Positions 7,873 to 15,941 of a stretch of 64,000 bases of DNA are shown one piece after another. The stretch's first letter is position 1. Every line of letters begins with the position of its first letter. The stretch is from Enterobacteriaceae bacterium (GTDB lineage Bacteria; Pseudomonadota; Gammaproteobacteria; Enterobacterales; Enterobacteriaceae). The stretch spans positions 1-64,000 of the forward strand of contig CABIZV010000010.1 of assembly GCA_902363335.1 (NCBI GenBank), read 5' to 3'. The translations under genes and the position numbers were made by a program. Under the pieces are notes generated by a model. The model did no database searches, had not been told where the DNA came from, and saw only the letters and a list, made by a program, of their open reading frames with translations.

Positions 7873-8508
7873 TTACTCTTCGGCGATTTCTGGCTCTTCC
7901 TGCGGCGGAATATCGTTGTACCAGCTATCAAGCTTCTGACGAAGTTTGTCTACGCCCAGCTTTTTCAGTGAAGAAAACGCTTCAACCTGCACATCACCGT
8001 CAAAGGCAAGAACCGCTTCGCGCACCTGGTTTAACTGCGCTTTACGGGCACCGCTTGCAAGCTTATCTGCCTTGGTCAGCAGGACCAGAACCTGGATTTC
8101 GCTAGCGACGGCCCACTCGATCATCTGCTGGTCGAGATCCTTCAGCGGATGGCGGATATCCATCAGTACGACTAATCCTTTCAGACACAGACGTTTTTCC
8201 AGGTATTCACCCAGCGCCTTTTGCCATTTGATCTTCATCTCTTCTGGAACCTGCGCGAAGCCATAGCCTGGCAGGTCGACAAGGCGCTTGCCTTCAACCA
8301 CTTCAAACAGGTTGATAAGCTGCGTACGTCCCGGCGTTTTTGAGGTACGCGCCAGCCCTTTCTGATTGGTCAGCGTATTCAGGGCGCTGGATTTACCGGC
8401 ATTAGAACGGCCAGCAAAAGCCACTTCGATTCCGGTATCGGACGGTAAGTGACGGATATCAGGCGCACTTGTGACAAAGTGCGTCTGTTGATAGTTCAGG
8501 TTAGTCAA
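7873..8508 (-). CDS. engB: Ribosome biogenesis GTPase EngB/YihA (YsxC)
   Basis: A 211-aa TrmE-Era-EngA-EngB-family GTPase. G1 is GRSNAGKSS (about residues 33-41), G3 is DLPGYGF and G4 is LTKADK, all intact. EngB acts in 50S subunit assembly and is needed for normal division and growth. It is convergent with spf, with about 115 nt between, and divergent from csrC. The acidic C-terminal tail (PPQEEPEIAEE) is typical of enterobacterial members. Confidence 0.96.
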   Translation of the reverse strand: MTNLNYQQTHFVTSAPDIRHLPSDTGIEVAFAGRSNAGKSSALNTLTNQKGLARTSKTPGRTQLINLFEVVEGKRLVDLPGYGFAQVPEEMKIKWQKALGEYLEKRLCLKGLVVLMDIRHPLKDLDQQMIEWAVASEIQVLVLLTKADKLASGARKAQLNQVREAVLAFDGDVQVEAFSSLKKLGVDKLRQKLDSWYNDIPPQEEPEIAEE

Positions 8509-8746
8509 AACGGTTATCTCCGTTAAATCAGCAATGGGGGCGATTATACCCGATCGGTAGAAAAAGGCTGATTTTCCTCAACGCTCATTTGCTGTAAGCC
8601 AATGGCTGTCTGCTTGTAAGACATTTGCCATTGTTACTATGAGAAATCTAAGTGAAATCGCAGATGATAAATTATTCGAAATAATATAAATCAATAACTT
8701 AAATATGTTTAAAATTCTGATTTAGCGATTTTCTCAGTTTCGTTGC

Positions 8747-8774
8747 TTGTTAGTTTAACGCAACACGGTAAAGT
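8747..8774 (+). promoter_or_regulatory. Probable csrC promoter
   Basis: TTGTTA (8747-8752) and TAAAGT (8769-8774) are 16 bp apart and precede the GGA-rich csrC transcript. In E. coli csrC transcription is activated by the BarA-UvrY system. I could not define a UvrY box with confidence in the AT-rich 8509-8746 segment, which shows no gene. Confidence 0.5.
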
Positions 8775-8780
8775 AGCACC

Positions 8781-9029
8781 CATCGGCAAGGGCGCCAGAA
8801 GGATTTAGACTCAGGACGAGGGGTCAGGAACGCCAGGAGGCGAAGACCAACGGAATTTGTCAGGATGACAAACGTCTGGAGACGTGACGCAGGGATAGGG
8901 AACAATAACAGGGACTGTTATAAAGCTAACGGATAAACAGGGCGCGTTGTAAGCCAACACGGAATGTAGAACCCGTAATGGGTTGTGAGTCAGGAAAAAA
9001 GGCGACAGATTACTCTGTCGCCTTTTTTC
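8781..9029 (+). ncRNA. csrC: CsrC regulatory RNA (CsrA sponge)
   Basis: A gene-free transcript region of about 250 nt between engB and yihI, the conserved csrC site. It carries 13 GGA trinucleotides (for example CAGGACG, CCAGGAGG, CTGGAGAC, CAGGATGA), the CsrA recognition element usually shown in hairpin loops. It ends in a strong intrinsic terminator, GGCGACAGA/TCTGTCGCC followed by T6. CsrC sequesters the translational regulator CsrA. The 3' third matches E. coli CsrC closely while the 5' part is diverged, as is usual. The 5' end is estimated from the promoter. Confidence 0.88.
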
Positions 9030-9096
9030 TTTGTTTGCTTTCTGCTAGATTCCGGCTCAATTCTATACTGAATAAAACGGCTCAAAGACTGACATC

Positions 9097-9615
9097 ATGA
9101 AAAAACCAACCTCTGCACCGCGCAGTAAAGCTCCGGGCAAACCGCGTCGTAAAACCCGCGAAGAACTGAACCTGGAAGCTCGCGATCGTAAAAACGACAA
9201 AAAACACCGTGGCAACGCGGCAGGTAGCCGTGCGTCAGGCTCTGGCGGTGCCTCCGGCTCGAACAAACAAAAGCAGCAACAAGACCCTCGTATTGGCAGT
9301 AAAAAACCGATAGCGCTGGGCGTCACTGACGCGCCGGTCGCAAAACAGCACAAACCGAAGAGCGAGAAACCTATGCTTTCACCGCAGGCTGAGCTGGATA
9401 TGCTGGAGAGTGATGAGCGCCTGGATGCGCTGCTGGAACGTCTGGAAAATGACGAAACCCTGACCGCTGAAGAGCAGAAGTGGGTTGACGCCAAGCTGGA
9501 TAGAATTGACGAGCTGATGCAAAAACTCGGCCTCTCTTATGATGACGAAGAAGGCGAGGAAGAGGAAGAAGAAGGCAAGGAAGACATGATGCGTCTTCTA
9601 CGAGGCGGAAACTAA
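9097..9615 (+). CDS. yihI: Der GTPase-activating protein YihI
   Basis: A 172-aa protein. The N-terminal third is very basic and low in complexity (SAPGKPRRKTREELN, then Ser/Gly-rich), the middle is helical (about 95-150), and the C-terminus has a run of Glu residues (EEGEEEEEEG). E. coli YihI is 169 aa and stimulates the GTPase of the ribosome-assembly factor Der, delaying 50S maturation. It is just downstream of csrC, whose terminator lies about 70 nt before the start. Its stop precedes the next small frame by 3 nt. Confidence 0.93.
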   Translation: MKKPTSAPRSKAPGKPRRKTREELNLEARDRKNDKKHRGNAAGSRASGSGGASGSNKQKQQQDPRIGSKKPIALGVTDAPVAKQHKPKSEKPMLSPQAELDMLESDERLDALLERLENDETLTAEEQKWVDAKLDRIDELMQKLGLSYDDEEGEEEEEEGKEDMMRLLRGGN

Positions 9616-9618
9616 GGT

Positions 9619-9801
9619 TTGCACCCCATTGGCTTGCCAGTCCTGCTTATAACCCTTTTGGTTGTATGTTATCTGGTGTGGTTATTCGTTAAACTACGAC
9701 GGTTGTCGCGGCGTCAAAGATGGCTGCGCAACCGGCAATTTCACCGTAATACGGTGATGCCGGCAAGCCGTCGTCGTTCTCGACACCATCGGAAGGAGTG
9801 A
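9619..9801 (+). CDS. Possible small basic membrane protein between yihI and hemN
   Basis: A 60-aa frame with a non-ATG (TTG) start 3 nt after the yihI stop. Residues 5-25 form one strongly hydrophobic segment (PVLLITLLVVCYLVWLFVKL), followed by an Arg/His-rich tail, as in a single-pass membrane protein. Its end overlaps the hemN ribosome site. In several gammaproteobacteria a DUF2489 membrane protein gene lies between yihI and hemN, so this could be a short relative or remnant. It has no good ribosome site, so translation would depend on coupling to yihI. It may not be a gene. Confidence 0.35.
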   Translation: MHPIGLPVLLITLLVVCYLVWLFVKLRRLSRRQRWLRNRQFHRNTVMPASRRRSRHHRKE

Positions 9802-9803
9802 GC

Positions 9804-11177
9804 ATGTCTTTGCAGTTAATCGACTGGGACCTGGCCCTTATCCAGAAATATAACTATTCCGGGCCGCGCTATACCTCGTATCCCACCGCGCTGGAATTCT
9901 CGGATGCCTTTGGCGAATCCGAGTTTGTGAACGCCGTTGCGCGTTATCCTGAAAGGCCGCTGTCGCTGTACGTGCATATCCCGTTCTGCCACAAGCTTTG
10001 TTATTTCTGCGGCTGCAATAAAATCGTTACCCGTCAGCAGCATAAAGCCGATCAATATCTCGACGTCCTCGAGCAGGAAATCCGCCAGCGGGCGCCGCTG
10101 TTTGCCGGTCGCCACGTTAGCCAACTGCACTGGGGCGGCGGTACGCCAACCTATCTCAATAAAGCGCAAATAACGCGTTTGATGGCGCTTTTGCGCGAGA
10201 ACTTCCAGTTTGATGACGACGCCGAGATCTCGATTGAAGTCGACCCGCGCGAAATCGAACTGGACGTGATTGATCACCTGCGCAGCGAAGGCTTTAACCG
10301 TCTCAGCATGGGCGTACAGGACTTCAATAAAGAAGTGCAGCGGTTGGTTAACCGCGAGCAGGATGAAGAGTTTATCTTCGCCTTGCTTCATCGCGCCCGC
10401 GAAATGGGTTTCACATCGACGAATATCGATTTGATTTACGGCCTGCCAAAGCAAACGCCGGAGAGCTTTGCGTTTACCTTAAAGCGGGTCGCAGAACTCA
10501 ATCCCGACCGTTTGAGCGTATTTAACTACGCGCACCTGCCAACGCTTTTCGCCGCCCAGCGTAAAATCAAAGATGACGATCTCCCTTCTGCGCAGCAGAA
10601 ACTGGATATCTTGCAGGAAACCATAGGTTCACTGACGCAATCGGGCTACCAGTTTATCGGGATGGATCACTTTGCTCGGCCAGATAATGAACTGGCGGTG
10701 GCCCAGCGCGAAGGCGTGTTGCATCGCAACTTCCAGGGATACACCACCCAGGGTGATACCGATCTGTTGGGCCTGGGGGTTTCCGCCATCAGTATGATTG
10801 GCGACTGTTATGCCCAGAACCAGAAAGAACTGAAGCTTTACTATCAGCAGGTTGCTGACAAGGGGAATGCGCTGTGGCGTGGTATTGCCTTAACGCGTGA
10901 TGATTGTATTCGTCGTGATGTGATAAAGGCGCTTATCTGCAACTTCAGCCTCGATTTTGCGGCGGTAGAAAAAGAGTGGGATTTGACGTTCCGCGACTAC
11001 TTTGCGCAGGATCTGGAGCTTCTGGCACCGCTGGCGAAAGATGGGCTGGTGGAGGTGAATGAGGAAGGGATTCAGGTGACGCCTAAAGGTCGTTTACTGA
11101 TCCGTAATATTTGCATGTGCTTTGATGCCTATTTGCGTCAGAAAGCACGGATGCAGCAGTTCTCGCGGGTGATTTAA
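9804..11177 (+). CDS. hemN: Oxygen-independent coproporphyrinogen III dehydrogenase
   Basis: A 457-aa radical-SAM enzyme, the E. coli length. The CX3CX2C cluster ligands (CHKLCYFC, Cys62/66/69) bind the 4Fe-4S centre that cleaves SAM, and the HWGGGTPTYL motif that follows is also conserved. It converts coproporphyrinogen III to protoporphyrinogen IX under anaerobic conditions in haem synthesis. ATG 9804 is preferred over GTG 9798 because AAGGAG (9793-9798) is spaced correctly only for the ATG. It is followed by a REP pair and convergent yshB. Confidence 0.98.
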   Translation: MSLQLIDWDLALIQKYNYSGPRYTSYPTALEFSDAFGESEFVNAVARYPERPLSLYVHIPFCHKLCYFCGCNKIVTRQQHKADQYLDVLEQEIRQRAPLFAGRHVSQLHWGGGTPTYLNKAQITRLMALLRENFQFDDDAEISIEVDPREIELDVIDHLRSEGFNRLSMGVQDFNKEVQRLVNREQDEEFIFALLHRAREMGFTSTNIDLIYGLPKQTPESFAFTLKRVAELNPDRLSVFNYAHLPTLFAAQRKIKDDDLPSAQQKLDILQETIGSLTQSGYQFIGMDHFARPDNELAVAQREGVLHRNFQGYTTQGDTDLLGLGVSAISMIGDCYAQNQKELKLYYQQVADKGNALWRGIALTRDDCIRRDVIKALICNFSLDFAAVEKEWDLTFRDYFAQDLELLAPLAKDGLVEVNEEGIQVTPKGRLLIRNICMCFDAYLRQKARMQQFSRVI

Positions 11178-11182
11178 TAACA

Positions 11183-11254
11183 TTGCCCGGTGGCGCTACG
11201 CTTACCGGGCCTACAAATCGACTGTAGGCCGGATAAGCGCAAGCGCCATCCGGC
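11183..11254. repeat. BIME: inverted REP pair between hemN and yshB
   Basis: One arm (GCCCGGTGGCGCTACGCTTA) is followed after 15 nt by an opposed arm (GTAGGCCGGATAAGCGCAAG). This is the classic GTAGGCCGGATAAG REP sequence as a facing pair between convergent genes. Confidence 0.9.
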
Positions 11255-11362
11255 TTAGCTAAAAAGCCCAACCAGCGCAGCGCACAGTACGGCCGCAGCT
11301 GCGGTTTGTGGCGAATGACTGGCGGCACCGCTCGATACCACATTAATCAATGATTCAAACAT
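11255..11362 (-). CDS. yshB: YshB, 35-aa small membrane protein
   Basis: ATG at 11362 opens a 35-codon frame starting MFESLINVVSSG and ending AALVGLFS, with a strong GAGGGGGG ribosome site about 6 nt upstream. It aligns along its whole length with E. coli YshB (36 aa), also located between hemN and glnG. The C-terminal half is a hydrophobic Ala/Val/Leu segment. In Salmonella YshB has been reported to be induced inside host cells and to matter for intracellular replication; its molecular role is unknown. Its stop touches the BIME. Confidence 0.85.
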   Translation of the reverse strand: MFESLINVVSSGAASHSPQTAAAAVLCAALVGLFS

Positions 11363-11475
11363 TATCGTCCCCCCTCAAATTTCCGGGCTGAATAATACTT
11401 AACTCATCGTGACAGTAAAGTACAAAATTGCAGCAACTTGCGCGAATCGAGCAATATTTACACTTTATCTGCGGA

Positions 11476-12888
11476 TTACTCCATCCCCAGCTCTTTAAGC
11501 TTGCGGGTAAGCGTATTACGCCCCCATCCTAACAGTCGAGCCGCTTCCTGCTTATGTCCTTGAGTATGCCGGAGCGCGGTGGTCAGGAGCGTGCGTTCCA
11601 TTTCCGGCTGGGCTTCAGACAGCAGATTTTGATGACCGGATCGTAGCGCACGGTCTGCCCATTGCGCCAACAACGTGGCCCAACTGTCCGGCAGCGAAGC
11701 GGCTGCGGGGCTATCCGGCATACTGGCTTCAAACAGTTCGCCAGGCAGATCCTGAATTAAGACTTCTTGTCCGGCAGCCATCACCGTTAACCAGCGACAG
11801 GTGTTCTCAAGCTGACGCACGTTGCCAGGCCAGGCCAGGCGCGTTAACGCAGCTTCAGTTTCCGGGTGCAGTAATTTAGCTTCAACGCCCAGTTCACGCG
11901 CGGCCACCTGCAGGAAATGGTGCGCCAGACGCGGAATGTCTTCCCGACGCTCACGCAGCGGTGGCAGATGGACACGAATGACGTTCAGACGGTGGAATAA
12001 ATCCTCGCGGAACTTCCCTTCCTGAACGCGCTGTTCGAGATTCTGGTGAGTCGCCGCAATGATGCGCACATCCACCTTCACCGGCGCATAACCCCCGACG
12101 CGATAGAACTGCCCATCGGCCAGCACGCGCAGCAGACGAGTCTGAACATCCATTGGCATGTCGCCTATCTCATCGAGAAACAGGGTGCCGCCGTCGGCCT
12201 GCTCAAAACGCCCCTGGCGTACGGTATTCGCGCCGGTAAAGGCGCCTTTCTCGTGGCCAAATAGCTCAGACTCAATCAAGTCTTTCGGGATTGCCGCCAT
12301 ATTCAACGCGATAAACGGCGCTTTGACGCGTGGACTGTGGCGATGCAACGCATGCGCAACCAGTTCCTTACCGGTGCCGGACTCCCCGTTAATCAGCACG
12401 CTGATTGAGGAACGCGACAGGCGACCAATAATACGGAATACATCCTGCATCGCTGGCGCTTCACCGATGATATCGGTGGTGGGGTCGTTTACCTGCACAT
12501 TGCGCGGCTGCTGCTGTTCTTGATAGTGGCTGATGGCGCGTTCAACCAGGGCAACCGCTTCATCGATATCGAACGGTTTTGGCAGATAATCAAATGCCCC
12601 TTGCTGATAGGCGCTCACCGCGGCATCCAGATCGGAGTGTGCCGTCATTATGATGACCGGAAGCATCGGGTGACGCTGTTTTATTTGCGTTAACAGTGCC
12701 AGACCGTCCATACCCGGCATGCGGATATCGGACATCAATACGTCTGGCGTTTTAGTCGCCAGCGCATCAAGCACCTCTTTTCCACCCTCAAATGTCGTAC
12801 AGGTTAGCCCCGCCCCAGAGAGTGCGCGTTCAAGCACCCAACGGATGGAGCTATCGTCATCTACGACCCAGACTATCCCTCGTTGCAT
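11476..12888 (-). CDS. glnG: Nitrogen regulator NtrC (NR(I))
   Basis: A 470-aa sigma-54 activator: receiver domain (1-120, phospho-acceptor Asp54 in SDIRMPGMDG), AAA+ domain (about 140-380, Walker A GESGTGKE, GAFTGA loop contacting sigma-54, Walker B LFLDEIGDM), and a Fis-type helix-turn-helix at the end. ATG 12888 is used because it gives the family length; an upstream in-frame GTG is less likely. Phosphorylated by NtrB at low nitrogen, it activates glnAp2 and other sigma-54 promoters. It is the last gene of glnA-glnL-glnG. Confidence 0.98.
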   Translation of the reverse strand: MQRGIVWVVDDDSSIRWVLERALSGAGLTCTTFEGGKEVLDALATKTPDVLMSDIRMPGMDGLALLTQIKQRHPMLPVIIMTAHSDLDAAVSAYQQGAFDYLPKPFDIDEAVALVERAISHYQEQQQPRNVQVNDPTTDIIGEAPAMQDVFRIIGRLSRSSISVLINGESGTGKELVAHALHRHSPRVKAPFIALNMAAIPKDLIESELFGHEKGAFTGANTVRQGRFEQADGGTLFLDEIGDMPMDVQTRLLRVLADGQFYRVGGYAPVKVDVRIIAATHQNLEQRVQEGKFREDLFHRLNVIRVHLPPLRERREDIPRLAHHFLQVAARELGVEAKLLHPETEAALTRLAWPGNVRQLENTCRWLTVMAAGQEVLIQDLPGELFEASMPDSPAAASLPDSWATLLAQWADRALRSGHQNLLSEAQPEMERTLLTTALRHTQGHKQEAARLLGWGRNTLTRKLKELGME

Positions 12889-12897
12889 AAACACACC

Positions 12898-13947
12898 TTA
12901 TTTTTTAATTGGCAGGTAAACCGAAAACTCGGTATGACCCGGCCAACTGGTAAATTCAATTTTGCCGGAGTGCTGATCGATAAGGCTGCGAGCAATCGAT
13001 AGACCCAGCCCGGTGCCGCCTTCACGGCCGCTGACCATCGGATAGAACAATGTGTCCTGTAAGTGCGATGGAATGCCGGGGCCGTTATCTTGCACATCAA
13101 TTCTGGCGGCAAGGCGATAGCGCACGCCATGTAGCGTGAGTTGAAACGCGGTTCGCGTACGCAGGACAATTTCGCCGCCGTCTGGCCCTAATGCCTGAAG
13201 GGCATTACGCACGATATTAAGAAGAACTTGCTCAATCTGGTCGGGATCGTGCGGCAGTTCAGGCAAACTGGGATCATAATCGCGTACCAGTGTGACGTTA
13301 TCAGGTAGCTCCATTGAGACCAGCTTCACCACCCGCTCTGCCACTTTATGGATGCTCTCGTTAACGTGAGTACCCGGGCGCTGTGGCCCCAGCAGACGAT
13401 CCACCAGATTACGCAGACGGTCAGCCTGTTCGATGATCACATTGGTATATTCAGTCAATGCCGGATCGGGCAGGGCTTTACTCAATAGCTGTGCAGCGCC
13501 GCGTAAGCCACCCAGCGGGTTTTTTATCTCATGGGCAAGCCCTCGCACCAGATCGCGGGCAGCGATTTGCTGAGCGTGCTGGAGCTGCTCCTGGCTCAGG
13601 CGGCGTTGATTGTCCATCGGCGCCATTTCCAGCAGGATAAATCCATCGGGCAGACGTTGAGCCGTAAGCGAAAGAATATGGGAACGACTGTCGATGACTA
13701 AGGTGACTTCGTTATCCGTAAACCCCTGACCGGTTTGCAGACTTTCCTGCATCAAGCCAATGTTTAGCGAAAAATAGCTCAGTAGCTCAGGTAACGGCGT
13801 GCCGAAAAGTTTACGCGCGCTCTGCGCCAGAAGTTGCTGGGCGGCGGGGTTCGCATAATGAACGGCAAGGTCGTCATCGACTAATAAAATGCTGTTGATT
13901 AACGAATTGAGGATCTGCCCAGCATCGGGCAGTGCGCCTGTTGCCAT
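12898..13947 (-). CDS. glnL: Nitrogen sensor kinase NtrB (NR(II))
   Basis: A 349-aa soluble histidine kinase: N-terminal PAS domain (about 5-115), H-box GLAHEIKNPLGG with phospho-acceptor His139, then N-box (QVLLNIVRNALQA), G1 (DNGPGIP) and G2 (GGTGLGLS) ATP-binding motifs. With PII it phosphorylates or dephosphorylates NtrC according to nitrogen status. It lies 9 nt upstream of glnG. An NtrC-type operator sits just before its start, so the kinase-regulator pair limits its own transcription. Confidence 0.98.
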   Translation of the reverse strand: MATGALPDAGQILNSLINSILLVDDDLAVHYANPAAQQLLAQSARKLFGTPLPELLSYFSLNIGLMQESLQTGQGFTDNEVTLVIDSRSHILSLTAQRLPDGFILLEMAPMDNQRRLSQEQLQHAQQIAARDLVRGLAHEIKNPLGGLRGAAQLLSKALPDPALTEYTNVIIEQADRLRNLVDRLLGPQRPGTHVNESIHKVAERVVKLVSMELPDNVTLVRDYDPSLPELPHDPDQIEQVLLNIVRNALQALGPDGGEIVLRTRTAFQLTLHGVRYRLAARIDVQDNGPGIPSHLQDTLFYPMVSGREGGTGLGLSIARSLIDQHSGKIEFTSWPGHTEFSVYLPIKK

Positions 13948-13969
13948 TTAGCAGTCTCCTGAAAAGGCT

Positions 13970-13986
13970 TGCACTGTTTTAGTGCA
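13970..13986 (-). promoter_or_regulatory. NtrC-binding operator at the glnL promoter
   Basis: TGCACTGTTTTAGTGCA is a perfect 6-5-6 inverted repeat fitting the NtrC box TGCACC-N5-GGTGCA. It lies 22 nt upstream of glnL, as in E. coli where NtrC represses glnLp. Confidence 0.85.
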
Positions 13987-14035
13987 TTATAGCTTTTTAC
14001 GGTTAAAAAGCGCGAAAGTTCAGGTGGTTGGTGGA

Positions 14036-14062
14036 GAAAAAAGCCCATCCAGAGATGGGCTG
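14036..14062 (-). terminator. glnA terminator
   Basis: On the minus strand the stem AGCCCATC/GATGGGCT is followed by a run of six Ts. It ends most glnA transcripts, with read-through and glnLp supplying glnLG. Confidence 0.85.
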
Positions 14063-14152
14063 AAAGCTTCCACGGCAACGAAACATCCAGGATGTTACGT
14101 CAGGACGGGTTTGTCATGACGCAACGTTAGCTGGATTGAACAACTCAAACAA
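14036..14152 (-). ncRNA. glnZ: glnA 3' UTR, probable GlnZ small RNA
   Basis: The 117 nt between the glnA stop and its Rho-independent terminator hold no gene. In E. coli and Salmonella this 3' UTR is cut from glnA mRNA to give GlnZ, an Hfq-dependent RNA linking nitrogen status to carbon metabolism. The assignment here rests on position and the terminator. The exact processed 5' end cannot be read from sequence and may lie inside glnA. Confidence 0.5.
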
Positions 14153-15562
14153 TTACACGCTGTAGTAAAGTTCGAACTCTACTGGGTGTGGCGTCATGCG
14201 TACACGGTCGTTCTCTTCGATACGCAGACCGATGTAAGCGTCGATAGCTTCGTTAGTGAACACGCCGCCAGCGGTCAGGAATTCACGGTCTGCGTCCAGC
14301 GCATTCAGTGCTTCTTCCAGAGAGCCTGCAACCTGTGGGATCTCTTTGGCTTCTTCTGGAGGCAGATCGTACAGGTTTTTGTCCATCGCTTCGCCCGGAT
14401 GGATTTTGTTCTTGATACCATCAAGACCTGCCATCAGCAGCGCTGCGAAGCACAGATATGGGTTAGCCGCTGGATCCGGGAAGCGCACTTCGATACGACG
14501 TGCTTTCGGAGAGGCGACCACTGGGATACGGATAGAGGCTGAACGGTTACGGGCAGAGTAGGCCAGCATAACCGGGGCTTCATAACCTGGGACCAGACGC
14601 TTGTAAGAGTTGGTGGTTGGGTTCGCCAGGGCGTTGATCGCTTTAGCGTGCTTGATAACACCACCGATGTAGAACAGCGCCTGCTCGGATAGACCCGCAT
14701 ATTTGTCACCGGAGAACAGGTTTACGCCGTTCTTGGACAAGGACATGTGGCAGTGCATACCGGAACCGTTATCGCCAAACATAGGTTTTGGCATGAAGGT
14801 CGCAGTTTTACCGAAGCGGTGAGCAACGTTGTGCACCACATATTTGTAGATCTGAATCTCATCCGCTTTTTTGGTCATGGTGTTAAAGCGGGTCGCGATT
14901 TCGTTCTGGCCAGCGGTGGCCACTTCGTGGTGATGCGCTTCTACAACCAGACCCATCTCTTCCATGATAAGACACATGGTAGAACGGATGTCCTGAGAAG
15001 AATCGACCGGAGGAACCGGGAAGTAACCGCCTTTCACGCCTGGACGGTGACCTTTGTTACCACCTTCGTATTTGGTGGAGGAGTTCCATGCGCCTTCGAT
15101 ATCATCGATAGCGACGTGAGAACCGGAGATAGATGCGCCGAAACGAATGTCATCAAACAGGAAGAATTCTGGCTCTGGCCCGAACAGTACGGTGTCCGCG
15201 ATACCGGTAGAACGCAGGTATTCTTCAGCGCGTTTCGCGATGGAACGCGGGTCACGGTCGTAGCCCTGCAGGGTGCCTGGTTCCAGGATGTCACAACGAA
15301 TAATCAGGGTAGATTCTTCATAGAACGGGTCGATGAGAGCAGTCGATGCGTCAGGCATCAGCACCATGTCGGATTCGTTAATGCCTTTCCAGCCGCCGAT
15401 TGAGGAGCCGTCAAACATTTTGCCTTCTTCAAAGAATTCGGCATTTACCTGATGAGCAGGGATTGTAACGTGCTGTTCTTTACCTTTGGTATCGGTGAAG
15501 CGTAAATCGACAAACTTCACTTCGTGCTCATTCAGCATCGTCAAAACGTGTTCAGCGGACAT
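14153..15562 (-). CDS. glnA: Glutamine synthetase, type I
   Basis: A 469-aa GSI enzyme, nearly identical to E. coli GlnA. It has the glycine-loop FDGSSIGGWKGI, the ATP-binding KPMFGDNGSGMHCHMSL block, and the adenylylation site Tyr397 in NLYDLPPEE. It condenses glutamate, ammonia and ATP into glutamine as a dodecamer. ATG 15562 is preferred over ATG 15571 because the latter overlaps the GGGAGA ribosome site. First gene of glnALG, transcribed from glnAp2 (sigma-54 and NtrC) and probably a CRP-dependent upstream promoter. Confidence 0.99.
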   Translation of the reverse strand: MSAEHVLTMLNEHEVKFVDLRFTDTKGKEQHVTIPAHQVNAEFFEEGKMFDGSSIGGWKGINESDMVLMPDASTALIDPFYEESTLIIRCDILEPGTLQGYDRDPRSIAKRAEEYLRSTGIADTVLFGPEPEFFLFDDIRFGASISGSHVAIDDIEGAWNSSTKYEGGNKGHRPGVKGGYFPVPPVDSSQDIRSTMCLIMEEMGLVVEAHHHEVATAGQNEIATRFNTMTKKADEIQIYKYVVHNVAHRFGKTATFMPKPMFGDNGSGMHCHMSLSKNGVNLFSGDKYAGLSEQALFYIGGVIKHAKAINALANPTTNSYKRLVPGYEAPVMLAYSARNRSASIRIPVVASPKARRIEVRFPDPAANPYLCFAALLMAGLDGIKNKIHPGEAMDKNLYDLPPEEAKEIPQVAGSLEEALNALDADREFLTAGGVFTNEAIDAYIGLRIEENDRVRMTPHPVEFELYYSV

Positions 15563-15653
15563 ACTTAACATCTCCCGGAATTTTCATTGTCGTCGTGGTA
15601 ACGAGGTCTTCTATCACTGCATAAAGTGGCGTTGTTGCCCTAAAAAATATAAA

Positions 15654-15670
15654 GCGAAATCTGTGCCAAC
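15654..15670 (-). promoter_or_regulatory. glnAp2 sigma-54 promoter
   Basis: On the minus strand GTTGGCACAGATTTCGC holds the -24 GG (TTGGCAC) and -12 GC elements with sigma-54 spacing. It is the same sequence as E. coli glnAp2, about 90 nt before the start codon. Confidence 0.9.
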
Positions 15671-15702
15671 TTTTAAATTACCCCCAAAAGGCGTTATCAT
15701 GC

Positions 15703-15714
15703 GCACCATAGTGC
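15703..15714 (-). promoter_or_regulatory. NtrC half-site pair, glnA proximal
   Basis: GCACCATAGTGC has NtrC-like half-sites but shortened spacing, so it is probably a weak or governor site close to glnAp2. Confidence 0.45.
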
Positions 15715-15741
15715 AAAAGGGCTGCACCACGATAGCTTGTT

Positions 15742-15758
15742 TGCACCATTATAGTGCT
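15742..15758 (-). promoter_or_regulatory. NtrC enhancer site 2 for glnA
   Basis: TGCACCATTATAGTGCT fits the NtrC consensus in 16 of 17 positions of its inverted-repeat framework. It lies about 100 bp upstream of glnAp2. Confidence 0.8.
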
Positions 15759-15773
15759 TATCTGTGATTGTTG

Positions 15774-15790
15774 AGCACCATATTGGTGCA
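15774..15790 (-). promoter_or_regulatory. NtrC enhancer site 1 for glnA
   Basis: AGCACCATATTGGTGCA is an almost perfect TGCACCA-N-TGGTGCA palindrome. It is 32 bp from site 2, about three helical turns, so phospho-NtrC dimers bound at both can oligomerise on one DNA face. Confidence 0.85.
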
Positions 15791-15941
15791 AATTGCGATT
15801 AGGTGCCCTTTTTATGCTCCGTGAAAGCGATCACAAAGAAACTCTGCAATACTTGTTTGCGGAGGATCTCTGTGATCCTGTTTTGTAGTGCGATTAATCC
15901 GTGTACAATAACGCGCTATTTCTAATGCCCGAGGCAAAGTT

